A DNA stretch of 64,000 nucleotides from Streptomyces atroolivaceus (lineage in GTDB: Bacteria; Actinomycetota; Actinomycetes; Streptomycetales; Streptomycetaceae), in NCBI RefSeq assembly GCF_000717025.1, contig NZ_JNXG01000002.1:1054001-1118000 (forward strand). The letters are read 5' to 3'. Position 1 is the first letter of the stretch; each line of letters opens with the position of its first letter. This document shows, in pieces, positions 49,558 through 59,623 of the stretch. A program made the translations under genes and the position numbers. The notes under the pieces were generated by a model, which saw only the letters and a program-made list of their open reading frames with translations, did not search any database and was not told the DNA's origin.

Positions 49558-50696
49558 CGGGAGTCCTCGCTGGTCTTGCGCTCGGTCCGGTCGGGGGTGG
49601 CCGTGGGGGCGGGTGCCGGTGTGACGGCGTACGGGTTCTGTCCCGGGGGCGGCGGTGCGTACCAGCCCTGCTGCGGGACCTCCGGTGGAGGCTGGGGCGC
49701 GTGCCCGGGCTGCCCGTAGCCCTCGAAGCCGGGCTGCCCGTAGCCGGGTGGCGGCAGCTGGAGCCCTTCCTTGGCGTCCGTCGTCGAGCGGTAGTCCACG
49801 GCGCCCTGCGTCATCCGCATGTACGCCTCCTCGAGCGACGCCTGGTGCGGCGAGAGCTCCCACAGCCGGACGTCCGACGCGTGGGCCAGATCACTGATCC
49901 GGGAGAGCGGCAGCCCGGTGACGCGCAGGGCCCCGTCCGGCTCCGGCATGACCCCGCCACCCGCCTTCGTCAGCGAGGCGGTCAGCTTCTCCCGCTCCTC
50001 CGGACGGTCGGCGGGGGTCCGCACCCGCGCGAAGTCCGCGGAGTTGGCGGAGATGAAGTCCTTGATGCTCATGTCGGAGAGCAGCTGTCCGCGGCCGATC
50101 ACGATCAGGTGATCGGCGGTGAGAGCCATCTCGCTCATCAGGTGGCTGGAGACGAAGACCGTGCGGCCCTCCGAGGCCAGCTGCTTCATCAGGTTGCGGA
50201 CCCAGAGGATGCCCTCGGGGTCGAGCCCGTTGACCGGCTCGTCGAAGAGCAGCACCTGGGGGTCGCCGAGCAGCGCCGCCGCGATCCCGAGCCGCTGGCC
50301 CATGCCGAGGGAGAAGCCGTTGGACCGCTTCTTCGCGACGTCCTGGAGCCCGACGACGCCGAGGACCTCGTCCACCCGGGCCGCGGGGATGCCCGCCAGC
50401 TGGGCCAGGCACAGCAGGTGGTTACGGGCGCTGCGCCCGCCGTGCACGGCCTTGGCGTCGAGCAGCGCCCCTACCTGGCGCGGGGCGTTGGGAAGGCTGC
50501 GGAAGGCGTGGCCGCCGATCGTCACATGTCCGGACGTCGGCCGGTCCAGGCCGAGCATCATGCGCATGGTGGTGGACTTGCCCGACCCGTTGGGACCGAG
50601 GAACCCCGTCACGGCCCCGGGCCGCACCTGGAAGGAAAGGTTGTGCACGGCCGTCTTCGCGCCGTAGCGCTTGGTCAGGCCGACTGCCTCGATCAT
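49554..50696 (-). CDS. ABC transporter ATPase, pair A
   Basis: 380 residues. Walker A GPNGSGKSTTMRM, signature FSLGMGQRLGIAAAL, Walker B VLLFDEPVNGLDPEG, H-loop SSHLMSEMA. The last 80 residues form a Pro/Gly/Gln/Tyr-rich disordered tail (GYGQPGFEGYGQPG) absent from pair B. Starts at ATG 50696. Confidence 0.94.
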   Translation of the reverse strand: MIEAVGLTKRYGAKTAVHNLSFQVRPGAVTGFLGPNGSGKSTTMRMMLGLDRPTSGHVTIGGHAFRSLPNAPRQVGALLDAKAVHGGRSARNHLLCLAQLAGIPAARVDEVLGVVGLQDVAKKRSNGFSLGMGQRLGIAAALLGDPQVLLFDEPVNGLDPEGILWVRNLMKQLASEGRTVFVSSHLMSEMALTADHLIVIGRGQLLSDMSIKDFISANSADFARVRTPADRPEEREKLTASLTKAGGGVMPEPDGALRVTGLPLSRISDLAHASDVRLWELSPHQASLEEAYMRMTQGAVDYRSTTDAKEGLQLPPPGYGQPGFEGYGQPGHAPQPPPEVPQQGWYAPPPPGQNPYAVTPAPAPTATPDRTERKTSEDSR

Positions 50697-50831
50697 TCTC
50701 CAGCCCCATCGACTTATCTGTCGTCGGGGCCCAGGCCTCGGCCGCGCGCCCCCGTAAGAGTTAGGAGGATAACCAGCCGCAGGTGGTTCCGGCCAAGCCG
50801 TTCCGCGGAGCGTCGGTGTCCCGGGCGCCGC

Positions 50832-51620
50832 TCAGGCGTCCCGCTTCTTCAGTACGAGGTAGCCGCCGATCAGCGCCGCCACCACCCACAGCGCCATGAT
50901 TCCGAGCCCGGCCCACGGCCCGTACGGCGCCGGGTCACTGTTCATGGCGTCCGGGACCACCTGCATGATCTTGGAGCCGGCCTGGTCGGGGAAGTAGCGG
51001 GCGACGCTCTTCGCGCCCGGGACCGCCGAGAGGATCTGCGAGACGAGGAAGAAGAACGGCATCAGGATGCCCAGCGACAGCATGGAGCTGCGCAGCATCG
51101 TGGCCACGCCCATCGAGAAGACCGCGATCAGGCCCATGTAGACGCCGCCGCCGAAGACCGCGCGCAGCACGTTCTCCGCGCCGAGGTCGGTGCCGCGGTC
51201 GCCGAGCAGGGCCTGGCTGAGGAAGAAGGTGACGAAGCTGGTGGCCAGCCCGACCACCAGGGCCAGGACGCCCGCAACCGCGATCTTGCTGAAGAGGAAC
51301 GAACCGCGCTGCGGCACGGCCGCGAGCGAGGTGCGGATCATGCCCGAGCTGTACTCCGTACCCACCACCAGGACCCCGAAGACGACCATCGCCAGCTGAC
51401 CCAGGACCATCCCGGAGAAGCTCACGAACGTCGGGTCGAAGGTGGCCCGCTCGGCGGCGGAGAGGTCGTCGAACTGGCTGTTCAGCAGGGCGCTCAGAGC
51501 CGCGCCCAGGGCGACGGTGACGACGAACGCGGAGATCAGCGTCCAGATGGTCGAGGAGACCGTACGGATCTTGGTCCACTCGGAATTCAGGACCGCGGGA
51601 GCCGATGCCATCGCTGTCAC
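50832..51620 (-). CDS. ABC-2 permease, pair B
   Basis: 262 residues, six membrane helices, with NSEWTKIRTVSSTIWTL and EYSSGMIRTSL matching pair A. GTG 51620 overlaps the ATPase stop by 4 nt (GTGA), the same coupling as in pair A; ATG 51611 is the alternative. Confidence 0.91.
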   Translation of the reverse strand: MTAMASAPAVLNSEWTKIRTVSSTIWTLISAFVVTVALGAALSALLNSQFDDLSAAERATFDPTFVSFSGMVLGQLAMVVFGVLVVGTEYSSGMIRTSLAAVPQRGSFLFSKIAVAGVLALVVGLATSFVTFFLSQALLGDRGTDLGAENVLRAVFGGGVYMGLIAVFSMGVATMLRSSMLSLGILMPFFFLVSQILSAVPGAKSVARYFPDQAGSKIMQVVPDAMNSDPAPYGPWAGLGIMALWVVAALIGGYLVLKKRDA

Positions 51621-52630
51621 ACCCCCTTCGTACGGACGTCGGCCGTGGCTTCGCCGGCCTGCTGCTGGTTCCACTGGTCGCCCCAGTGCGGGCCCACCGG
51701 CGGTGGGGGCTCGGCTCCCTCGCGTTCGGAGTGCGCGTGGTACTCGACGGAGCCCGCGGTCATCTGCATGAACGCCTCCTCCAGGGAGGCCCGCTGGGCA
51801 CTGAGCTCGTGCAGCACGATCCCGTTCCGGCCGGCGAGTTCACCCAGCCGCTCAGGGCCCTCGCCGTCGATCTCCAGCGAGCCGTTGCCCGACTCGACCG
51901 CCACGACGCCCTCCGCGTGCAGCAGATCACGCAGGCGCTCCTGTTCCGGGGAGCGCATCCGCACGAAGCTGCGGGAGTTCTCACGGATGAAGTCGGCCAT
52001 CGAGGTGTCCGCGAGCAGCTTGCCCTGCCCGATGACGATCAGATGATCCGCGGTGAGGGCCATTTCGCTCATCAGATGGGAGGAGACGAAGATCGTCCGG
52101 CCTTCCGCCGCGAGGGCCTTCATCAGATTTCTGATCCAGTGAATGCCCTCGGGGTCCAGACCGTTGACGGGCTCGTCGAACATCAGGATCTCGGGATCCC
52201 CGAGCAGCGCGGCCGCGATGCCCAGCCGCTGGCCCATGCCGAGGGAGAAGCCCTTGGACTTCTTCTTCGCCACCGCGCTCAGCCCGACCGTGTCCAGCAC
52301 GTGGGAGACCCGGCTCGCCGGGATGCGGTTGCTCTGGGCGAGGCACAAAAGGTTGTTGTACGCGCTGCGCCCACCGTGCATCGACTTGGCGTCCAGGAGC
52401 GCCCCGATGTGCTTGAGCGGCTCCTGGAGGTCGCGGTAGTGGCGGCCGTCGATCCGCACCGTACCGCTGGTCGGGTTGTCGAGGTCGAGCATCATCCGCA
52501 TGGTCGTGGACTTGCCCGCGCCGTTCGGGCCGAGGAATCCCGTCACCATGCCGGGGCTGACCCGGCATGACAGATGGTCGACGGCAACCTTGTTGCCGAA
52601 GCGTTTGGTGAGGCCGTCGAGCTCGATCAT
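51617..52630 (-). CDS. ABC transporter ATPase, pair B
   Basis: 337 residues. Walker A GPNGAGKSTTMRM, signature FSLGMGQRLGIAAAL, Walker B ILMFDEPVNGLDPEG, SSHLMSEMALTADHLIVIG. The core is nearly the same as pair A, so the two pairs arose by tandem duplication. ATG 52630. Confidence 0.95.
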   Translation of the reverse strand: MIELDGLTKRFGNKVAVDHLSCRVSPGMVTGFLGPNGAGKSTTMRMMLDLDNPTSGTVRIDGRHYRDLQEPLKHIGALLDAKSMHGGRSAYNNLLCLAQSNRIPASRVSHVLDTVGLSAVAKKKSKGFSLGMGQRLGIAAALLGDPEILMFDEPVNGLDPEGIHWIRNLMKALAAEGRTIFVSSHLMSEMALTADHLIVIGQGKLLADTSMADFIRENSRSFVRMRSPEQERLRDLLHAEGVVAVESGNGSLEIDGEGPERLGELAGRNGIVLHELSAQRASLEEAFMQMTAGSVEYHAHSEREGAEPPPPVGPHWGDQWNQQQAGEATADVRTKGV

Positions 52631-52719
52631 GCGCTCACGCTAGAACGGCCGCGCGCCCGGCGCCACACAGAGTGGAACCGGGCGCGCAAAGGGGGTACAG
52701 CTGATGTACGTGCCGTCGC

Positions 52720-53655
52720 TCAGCGGGTCTGCTGGGCGGGGACCCCGCGGGTGGACTCGTCCTCCGCGGGGGAGCCGGCGGCGGCGACCGCGGCACCCGT
52801 CAGCGTCGCCAGCATCTCGCGGACGTTGGTCAGCTGGGCGTTGATCGAGTCGCGGCGGTTGGTGAGCGCCGCGAGCTCGCGCTCCGATTCGCTGCGGATC
52901 CGGTCGGCCTTGGCGTTCGCGTCCGCCACGATGTCCTCGGCCTGACGCTGAGCCGTCTCCACCGTCTGGCGGGCCCGGCGCTCGGCGTCCGTGCGGAGCT
53001 TCTCGGCCTCCAGGCGGAGCTGCTCCGCGCGGTGCTCGATCTCCGCGAGACGCTTCTCGGCCTTCGCCTGACGGGACGCGAGATCGCGCTCCGACTGCTC
53101 GCGGCGCTTGGCGAGGTTCGTCTCGAAGTCCGCGGCGGCCTGGGCGGCCTTGGCGCGGGTCTCCTCGAAGAGGGCCTCCGCCTCCTCGCGCTTCTGCTGG
53201 GCGTCCTTCTGGGCGTCGGTGCGCAGCGTGCTCGCCTCGCCCTTGGCCTTCTCGACGATGCGAACGCCCTCGTCCTCGGCCTTCGACTTGCGCTCCGCGG
53301 CGAAGGTCTCCGCGTCGTTGCGCACCTGCTGGGCGGCCGACTCGGCCAGCTCGCGGTGCTGCTCGGCCGCGCGGCGGGCCTCCTCACGCAGGTCCTTCGC
53401 CTCCTCCTCGGCGAGGCGGAGGATCTTCTCGACGCGTGCGCCGAGCCCGGCGTACGACGGCTCGGCGTCGTTGACCTGGGCCTGGGCGTTCTGCGTCTCG
53501 AGGTGGAGCTCCTCGATGCGCTTTTCCAGAGAGGTGATACGGGCGAGAGCACTGTCACGGTCGGCGACGAGTTTGGTAATGCGGTCGTCCACCTGACCGC
53601 GGTCGTATCCACGTCGCACGAGCTCGAAGCCGAAGGGGGAGGAAGGGTCGCTCAT
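52720..53655 (-). CDS. filP: FilP, coiled-coil cytoskeletal protein
   Basis: 311 residues. A short DivIVA-like N-terminus (FGFELVRRGYDRGQVDDRI) is followed by an almost uninterrupted Ala/Glu/Arg-rich coiled coil (about 25-280). Established knowledge: in S. coelicolor FilP forms intermediate-filament-like networks behind hyphal tips and works with DivIVA and Scy. Its position beside scy and the length support the name. Confidence 0.92.
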   Translation of the reverse strand: MSDPSSPFGFELVRRGYDRGQVDDRITKLVADRDSALARITSLEKRIEELHLETQNAQAQVNDAEPSYAGLGARVEKILRLAEEEAKDLREEARRAAEQHRELAESAAQQVRNDAETFAAERKSKAEDEGVRIVEKAKGEASTLRTDAQKDAQQKREEAEALFEETRAKAAQAAADFETNLAKRREQSERDLASRQAKAEKRLAEIEHRAEQLRLEAEKLRTDAERRARQTVETAQRQAEDIVADANAKADRIRSESERELAALTNRRDSINAQLTNVREMLATLTGAAVAAAGSPAEDESTRGVPAQQTR

Positions 53656-53830
53656 GGGGTTCCTGTCGAATGAGACCGGTGAGGTGTTAGAGGGAATCCT
53701 AGGGGCCGAAGCGGCGTGTCAACGTGAAGATGCCGCTTTGATATGGAGAATGACACCCCTTTTGAGTGGCTGACCCCCGGAGTGCTTGCGACCCGAAGGG
53801 TTGAATGTTCATGGCGAAGTGCGTGAGCGG

Positions 53831-56800
53831 CTACCCGTCCGACGCCTTGCCGCCCGACCGGTTGCCCGCCGCCGCCCCCGCCTTGACGCCCCCCGCGCCG
53901 CCGCCCGAGGCCTTGCCCGTTCCGCCCGGAGCCTCGAAAGACTCCAACGCCTCCAGGACGTCCTGGACACGGGAGATCTCCGTGTTGATGTCCTCGCGTC
54001 TGCGGACCAGGAGGTCCAGCTCACGACGGCCTTCTTCGACGATCTGCGTCGCCTCGGCCTCGGCGTCCGCACGCAGCTTCTCGGCGACCCGGGTCAGCTC
54101 GGCCTTCTTGGTCTCGGCCTCCTTGAGGAGCGACTCGGCGCGCTTCACGGCGGCGATACGGACCTTGCTCGCCTCCGAATTCGCGTCCGACAACAGCTCC
54201 TTGGCCTTCGCCTCGGCCTCCGCCCGCTGTTCCGTCGCCGCCTTCATCAGCTTGTCGACGCGCTCGCCGGCGGTCTTCATCTGCTCGGAGGTCTCGCGCC
54301 GGGCGCGCTCGTGCAGCTCCTCGACCTCGCTCTCGACCCGGGCCCTGAGCTCCTCCGCCCGCTCCCGGGTGGCGGTGGCGTCCCGGCGGGCGCCGACGAG
54401 CAGTTCGTCCGCGTCCGTGCGGGCCCGCTCCACCAGGGTGTTGCCCTCGACCGTCGCCTCGGAGGTGATCCGGACGGCCTCGTTGCGGGCCGCTCCGACC
54501 ATCCGGTCGGCCTGCTCCTCGGCCTCGGTGGCGGCGCGCAGCGCCTCCTCCTGGGCCTTGTTGACGAGCTGGTCGGCCTGTTCGGCGGCGTCGGCGCGGC
54601 GCTTCGCCGCGGCCTCGCGCGCCTCGTCCAGCAGCCGGTCCGCCTCCTGCCGGGCCTCAGCGCGAAGCTGCTCCGCCGCGGACTCGGCGTCGGCGCGCAG
54701 CCGCTCCGACTCCTCGCGGGTGCGGGCCGCGTGCTCCTGGGCCGAACCGACGGTCTGCGCCGCCTCCGCGCGCAACCGCTCCGCCTCGTCGGTCGCCTCG
54801 CCGACGAAGCGTTCCGACTGCTCGGTGGCCTCGGTGCGGATCCGCTCGCTCTCGCTCGTGGCCTCGGCCATGAGCCGGTCGGCCTGAGCCGCCGCTTCCG
54901 AACGGATCCGGTTGGCGTCCTCACGGGCCTCGGCGCGGGCGCGCGAGGCGTCATGCTCCGCCGACGCCAGGGCGTCGGACGCCTCCGTGCGGACCCGCTG
55001 GCTGTACTCCGATGTGTCCGAGCGCAGCTTCTCCGACTCGGCGATGGCCTCGGACACGGTCCGCTCGGCCAGGGTCTTGGCGGCCTCCGACTCCTCGTGC
55101 GCGACCCGACGGATGCGGTTGGCGTCCTCGGTGGCCCGCTCGCGCTCGGCGTAGGCGTCGGACCTGACCCGGTCCGCCTCCTCCTGCGCCTCGGTCCTCG
55201 TCCGCTCCGCCGAGTGCTCGGCCGCGGACCGCAGCCCGGTGATCTCCTCCTCGGCCTGCTCCTGCAGTCCGGCGACGGAGTCCCGCACCTGCTGGGCGGT
55301 CTGCTCGGCGGCCGTGACCAGCTCGGTGGCCCGGCTCTCCGCCTCCTCGACCAGCCGCTGGGCCTCGGCCTGGGCCTCCTCGACCCGCTTGCGGGCGGAG
55401 GCCAGGAGCTCTTCGCTCTGCTCGCGTGCGCGCTCCCGCTCCTGCTCCGCCTCGGCGCGGGCGGAGTCGAGTACCTCCTCGGCGGCACGGCGGCGTCGGT
55501 CGGCCTCCTCCTGGGCGGCGGCCAGGGCCTCGGCGGCCTCCGTGCCGACCCGCTCGGCGGCGGCCGCGGCCTCGGAGCGGATCCGGCCGGCGCTCTCCTG
55601 GGCCTCGTTCTTCAGCCGCTCCGCCTCGGCCGCTGCCTCGCTGCGCAGCCGCACCGCGACGGACTCACCCTCGGCGCGGGACCGCGCGGCGTCGCCGGCG
55701 GCCTCGGTACGCAGGCGCTCGGCCTCCGTCGTGGCCTGCTCCTGGAGCGTACGGACCCGTTCGGCCGCCTCCGCGCGCAGCCGCTCCGACTCCTCGCTCG
55801 TCTCGCGGCGGATCCGCTCCGCCTCCGTACGCGCCTCGCCGAGCGCCTCCTCCGCCGCGGCGACCCGGGACGCGGCCTCGGCGTGCAGCCGGGCCAGTTC
55901 CTCGGCCGCCTCGGCCTTGCGGGCCTCGATCCCGCGCTCGGTCTCCTCGCGCAGCGCCTCGGCCGCCGCCTCCGCGGCGGCGGTCAGGGCGGTGGCCTGC
56001 TCCTCGGCCTCCGCGCGGAGCTTCTCCGCCTCGGCGCGGCTGCGTTCCAGCGCTTCCTCGGCCTGCTTGCGCAGGGTGGCCGCGCGCTCGGCCGCCTCGG
56101 TCCTGACCCGCTCGCTCTCGGTGCCCGCGGAGGTCCGGAGCTCCTCGGCGTCGGCCTTGGCCTCGTTGAGCAGCTCCTCGGCGGTGCGGGCACCCTCCTC
56201 GAGCTGCTGGACGGCCTCGCGGCGGGCCTCACCACGGATCCGCTCGCCCTCGGCCACGGCCTCGGAGCGCAGCTGCTCGGCCTCGCCGCGGAGCCGGCGC
56301 GCCTCCTCCTGCAGCTCGACGGTCTTGGCCCGGTACTCCTTGGTGTCGTCCTTGGCGGCGCCCTTGAGCTGGTCGGCCTGCTCGGCGGCCTCACCGCGCA
56401 GGCGGTCCGCCTCGGCCTCGGCCTCGCGGCGGATCCGGTCGGCTTCCTCGCCGGCCGCCCTGGTGGTCGACCTGGCGTCCTCGGAGGCCTTGGTCAGGAC
56501 CTCCTCGGCGCTCCGGGCCGCCTTCGCGAGCTGGGCCGCGGCATCCTCGGCGGCCAGTGTGCGGGCCTTCTCGGCGGCCTCGGCGACCACCCTCTCGGCC
56601 TCCGCGCGGGCGTCGGCGAGCGCCTGCTCGGCCTCTTCCTTGAGCGCCTCGGCCTGCTTCGTGGCCTCACCGACCAGCCGGGCGATCTCGGACTTGGCCG
56701 TGCGGGTGCGCTGCTCGTTCTGCGACTCGGCGCCGGCCAGCCGCTTGACCGCGGCCTCCTTCGCCTCGGCGAGGACCTTCTCGGCCTCCAGGCGGGCCTC

Positions 56801-57625
56801 GCGCAGCCGGGTCTCGGCCTCCTGCGTGCGCTGTTCCGCGGCGCGGTGCAGCTCCGTGGTCTGCTGCCGTGTCTGCTCGGTCTCGGTGGTGGCCGTCGAG
56901 CGCAGCCGCTCGGCGTGGCTGGTGGCCTCCTGGGCCTGCGTGGAGGCGGCGTCGAGGAGCCGCTCCGCATCCCTGCGGGCCCGCAGCAGCATGGCTTCGG
57001 CCTCGCCACGAGCCGACTCCGCCTCGGAGTTGAGGCGCCGGCGGGTCTCGTCGGCGAGCCGGGCCGCCTCGGCACGGGCGGCGGCCAGCGACTGCTCGGC
57101 CTCCGTGCGCGACTCGTCCAGGAGACGGCGGGCCTGGGCCTCGGTCCTGGCCCGCAACTGCTCGGCCCAGGCGACGTTCTCGTTGACGTGGGACTCGACG
57201 GTCTGCCGGCGTTCCGCCAGTTCCTGGTCGAGCCGCTGGCGCCGCTGCACGGCCTCGGCGTGCAACTCGGCCTGGAGCCGCGCCTGGTGCTCCGCGTGCT
57301 CCTGCAGGATCCGCTGCGTCTGCGCCCTGGCCTCACGCAGCTCGCGCTCGGCGTCCGTACGCATCTGGTCGGCCTGGATCTGGGCGTTACGGAGCATCTG
57401 TTCGGCCTGGTAGCCGATGTCCGCGCTGTCGTGTGCGGGACGCGTCGCCAGATTGCGCCGCGCCTCGTGCAGCTTGGCGCGCAAGACCTCGACCTGGTAA
57501 CCGAGGTCCTCGGCGTGCTGGACGGCCTTCTCGCGGTCGGTCTTCAGCCGGTCCATCTTGGCTTCGAACCGCGAGAGATGGTCGTCGTCAGCTCGGTGGC
57601 TCTGCTGGCTCTCGTAGCCCCGCAC
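53831..57625 (-). CDS. scy: Scy, giant coiled-coil polarity protein
   Basis: 1264 residues, nearly all predicted coiled coil. After a short N-terminal heptad region (KMDRLKTDREKAVQHAEDLG) there are dozens of diverged 11-residue-based units of the form EAERLRxEAxEQAERxRxEA. Scy organises hyphal tip growth as an assembly scaffold with DivIVA and FilP. GTG 57625. The composition (Ala, Glu, Arg, Asp) makes the opposite strand open over most of its length, but that frame is not protein-like. Confidence 0.93.
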   Translation of the reverse strand: MRGYESQQSHRADDDHLSRFEAKMDRLKTDREKAVQHAEDLGYQVEVLRAKLHEARRNLATRPAHDSADIGYQAEQMLRNAQIQADQMRTDAERELREARAQTQRILQEHAEHQARLQAELHAEAVQRRQRLDQELAERRQTVESHVNENVAWAEQLRARTEAQARRLLDESRTEAEQSLAAARAEAARLADETRRRLNSEAESARGEAEAMLLRARRDAERLLDAASTQAQEATSHAERLRSTATTETEQTRQQTTELHRAAEQRTQEAETRLREARLEAEKVLAEAKEAAVKRLAGAESQNEQRTRTAKSEIARLVGEATKQAEALKEEAEQALADARAEAERVVAEAAEKARTLAAEDAAAQLAKAARSAEEVLTKASEDARSTTRAAGEEADRIRREAEAEADRLRGEAAEQADQLKGAAKDDTKEYRAKTVELQEEARRLRGEAEQLRSEAVAEGERIRGEARREAVQQLEEGARTAEELLNEAKADAEELRTSAGTESERVRTEAAERAATLRKQAEEALERSRAEAEKLRAEAEEQATALTAAAEAAAEALREETERGIEARKAEAAEELARLHAEAASRVAAAEEALGEARTEAERIRRETSEESERLRAEAAERVRTLQEQATTEAERLRTEAAGDAARSRAEGESVAVRLRSEAAAEAERLKNEAQESAGRIRSEAAAAAERVGTEAAEALAAAQEEADRRRRAAEEVLDSARAEAEQERERAREQSEELLASARKRVEEAQAEAQRLVEEAESRATELVTAAEQTAQQVRDSVAGLQEQAEEEITGLRSAAEHSAERTRTEAQEEADRVRSDAYAERERATEDANRIRRVAHEESEAAKTLAERTVSEAIAESEKLRSDTSEYSQRVRTEASDALASAEHDASRARAEAREDANRIRSEAAAQADRLMAEATSESERIRTEATEQSERFVGEATDEAERLRAEAAQTVGSAQEHAARTREESERLRADAESAAEQLRAEARQEADRLLDEAREAAAKRRADAAEQADQLVNKAQEEALRAATEAEEQADRMVGAARNEAVRITSEATVEGNTLVERARTDADELLVGARRDATATRERAEELRARVESEVEELHERARRETSEQMKTAGERVDKLMKAATEQRAEAEAKAKELLSDANSEASKVRIAAVKRAESLLKEAETKKAELTRVAEKLRADAEAEATQIVEEGRRELDLLVRRREDINTEISRVQDVLEALESFEAPGGTGKASGGGAGGVKAGAAAGNRSGGKASDG

Positions 57626-57829
57626 TGCGCGGTCCCATCCTTCCCCGAGCTCTCAACTCTGTTCGAGCAGGGGAGACCCCAACCCTGGTCGCAATTCTCC
57701 ATACGAGTACCGCTCGCCGGCGAGCGGTCCCCCGGGGAATGGTGACAGATCAAAGGCGGGGACGCGGCACGGCCCCGACCCGGCTCCGGCCCGGAACCGC
57801 CCACTCTACCGGGCCGGGTACCGGCCGGG
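57626..57829. other. Intergenic region upstream of scy
   Basis: 204 bp between the scy start and the stop of the epimerase gene, both on the minus strand. It should contain the scy promoter; no clear -35/-10 pair could be assigned by eye. Confidence 0.4.
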
Positions 57830-58258
57830 TCAGTGCTCCGTCGCCGAGGTGACCAGTTCTGTCAGGACACCGTGGCAGTCCTTGGGGTGGAGGAAGGTGA
57901 TCCGGGAGCCCATGGACCCGGTCCTGGGCTCGTCGTACAGCACCCGTACGCCCTTCCCGCGGATGTCCGCGGCGTCCCCGTCGACGTCCGCGGTGCCGAA
58001 GGCGATGTGGTGCACGCCCTCGCCGTTCTTCGCCAGCCACTTGCCGACGGCCGAGTCCTCGCGGGTCGGCTCGAGCAGCTGGAGGTAGGAAGCCCCGCCG
58101 TCCGAGGTGTCGTTGATCTTCAGCATGGCCTCCCGGACGCCCTGCTCCTCGTTGATCTCGGAGTGGTACACCTCGAAGCCGTAGGTCGCGCGGTAGAACT
58201 CCACCGTCTTGTCGAGGTCGAAACAAGCGATTCCGATGTGGTCGATTCGCGTCAGCAT
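57830..58258 (-). CDS. mce: Methylmalonyl-CoA epimerase
   Basis: 142-residue vicinal-oxygen-chelate enzyme converting (S)- to (R)-methylmalonyl-CoA. IDHIGIACFDLDKTVEFY supplies a metal His, GVHHIAFGTADVD a second, and the C-terminal GVLTELV the Glu. Adenosylcobalamin supply (38506-39078) and MeaB (59624-60586) in the same window serve the mutase that follows it in the pathway. Confidence 0.95.
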   Translation of the reverse strand: MLTRIDHIGIACFDLDKTVEFYRATYGFEVYHSEINEEQGVREAMLKINDTSDGGASYLQLLEPTREDSAVGKWLAKNGEGVHHIAFGTADVDGDAADIRGKGVRVLYDEPRTGSMGSRITFLHPKDCHGVLTELVTSATEH

Positions 58259-58392
58259 GGAACCAGTGCAGCGCCCCGGGGATGGTTACGCAACGTGCGC
58301 GCGATCACACCGACAGCCGGATGACGGGCGCCGTACCGCTCAGTACATTCAGGTAAACCCTCGTTCACAACCAATCCAAGGGGCTGCGCCTC

Positions 58393-59595
58393 ATGTCTGG
58401 AACGACCGGAACCACCTCAGTGATCGTCGCGGGCGCGCGGACGCCCATGGGCCGGCTCCTCGGCTCGCTGAAGAGCTTCTCCGGAGCCGACCTCGGCGGC
58501 GTCGCCATCAAGGCGGCGCTGGACCGGGCCGGCATCGGCGGCGACCAGGTCGAGTACGTGATCATGGGCCAGGTGCTCCAGGCCGGGGCAGGGCAGATCC
58601 CGGCACGCCAGGCGGCGGTCAAGGCCGGAATCCCGCTGAACGTCCCCGCGCTCACCGTCAACAAGGTGTGTCTGTCGGGGCTCGACGCGATCGCCCTCGC
58701 GGACCAGCTGATCCGCGCCGGCGAGTTCGACGTCGTGGTGGCCGGCGGCCAGGAGTCGATGACCAACGCCCCCCACCTGCTGCCGAAGTCCCGTGAGGGA
58801 TACAAGTACGGTGCGATCGAGATGCTCGACTCCATGGCGTACGACGGTCTGACCGACGCCTACGAGAACATCCCGATGGGCGAGTCCACCGAGAAGCACA
58901 ACACCCGCCTGGGCCTGGCCCGCGCCGACCAGGACGAGATCGGCGCGCTGTCCCACCAGCGCGCCGCCGCCGCACAGAAGAACGGCGTCTTCGAGGCCGA
59001 GATCACCCCGGTCGAGATCCCGCAGCGCAAGGGCGACGCGGTCCTCTTCTCCAAGGACGAGGGCATCCGCCCCGAGACGACCGCCGAGTCCCTCGGGAAG
59101 CTGCGCCCCGCCTTCACCAAGGACGGCACGATCACGGCGGGCACCGCCTCCCAGATCTCCGACGGGGCCGCCGCAGTCGTCGTCATGAGCAAGGCCAAGG
59201 CCGAGGAGCTCGGCCTGGACTGGATCGCCGAGATCGGTGCCCACGGCAACGTGGCGGGCCCGGACAACTCGCTCCAGTCCCAGCCGTCCAACGCGATCCG
59301 GCACGCCCTGAAGAAGGAGGGCATCGGCGTCGAGGACCTCGACCTCATCGAGATCAACGAGGCCTTCGCGGCCGTAGCGGTCCAGTCGATGAGGGACCTC
59401 GGCGTCACCTCCGACAAGGTCAACGTCAACGGCGGCGCGATCGCGCTCGGCCACCCCATCGGCATGTCCGGCGCCCGTGTGGTGCTGCACCTCGCGCTGG
59501 AGCTGAAGCGGCGCGGCGGCGGCACCGGGGCGGCGGCTCTCTGCGGCGGCGGCGGTCAGGGCGACGCGTTGATCATCCGCGTACCGGGCAAGTAG
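58393..59595 (+). CDS. Acetyl-CoA C-acetyltransferase (thiolase)
   Basis: 400 residues. Nucleophilic Cys in [11 protein letters not shown] (about residue 95), the [11 protein letters not shown]is and the second Cys in [12 protein letters not shown] are intact. Condenses two acetyl-CoA or cleaves acetoacetyl-CoA. Divergent from mce with a 134-bp spacer; its stop is 28 bp before meaB. Confidence 0.96.
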   Translation: MSGTTGTTSVIVAGARTPMGRLLGSLKSFSGADLGGVAIKAALDRAGIGGDQVEYVIMGQVLQAGAGQIPARQAAVKAGIPLNVPALTVNKVCLSGLDAIALADQLIRAGEFDVVVAGGQESMTNAPHLLPKSREGYKYGAIEMLDSMAYDGLTDAYENIPMGESTEKHNTRLGLARADQDEIGALSHQRAAAAQKNGVFEAEITPVEIPQRKGDAVLFSKDEGIRPETTAESLGKLRPAFTKDGTITAGTASQISDGAAAVVVMSKAKAEELGLDWIAEIGAHGNVAGPDNSLQSQPSNAIRHALKKEGIGVEDLDLIEINEAFAAVAVQSMRDLGVTSDKVNVNGGAIALGHPIGMSGARVVLHLALELKRRGGGTGAAALCGGGGQGDALIIRVPGK

Positions 59596-59623
59596 TCGGT
59601 ACGGGCGAGCGAGGAGGCCGAGC

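Noticed and set aside
53786..57745. 1319-codon plus-strand open frame opposite scy
   Set aside because: Low-complexity Leu/Gly/Arg translation, no domain, and exact mirror of the coiled-coil gene; a codon-bias shadow.
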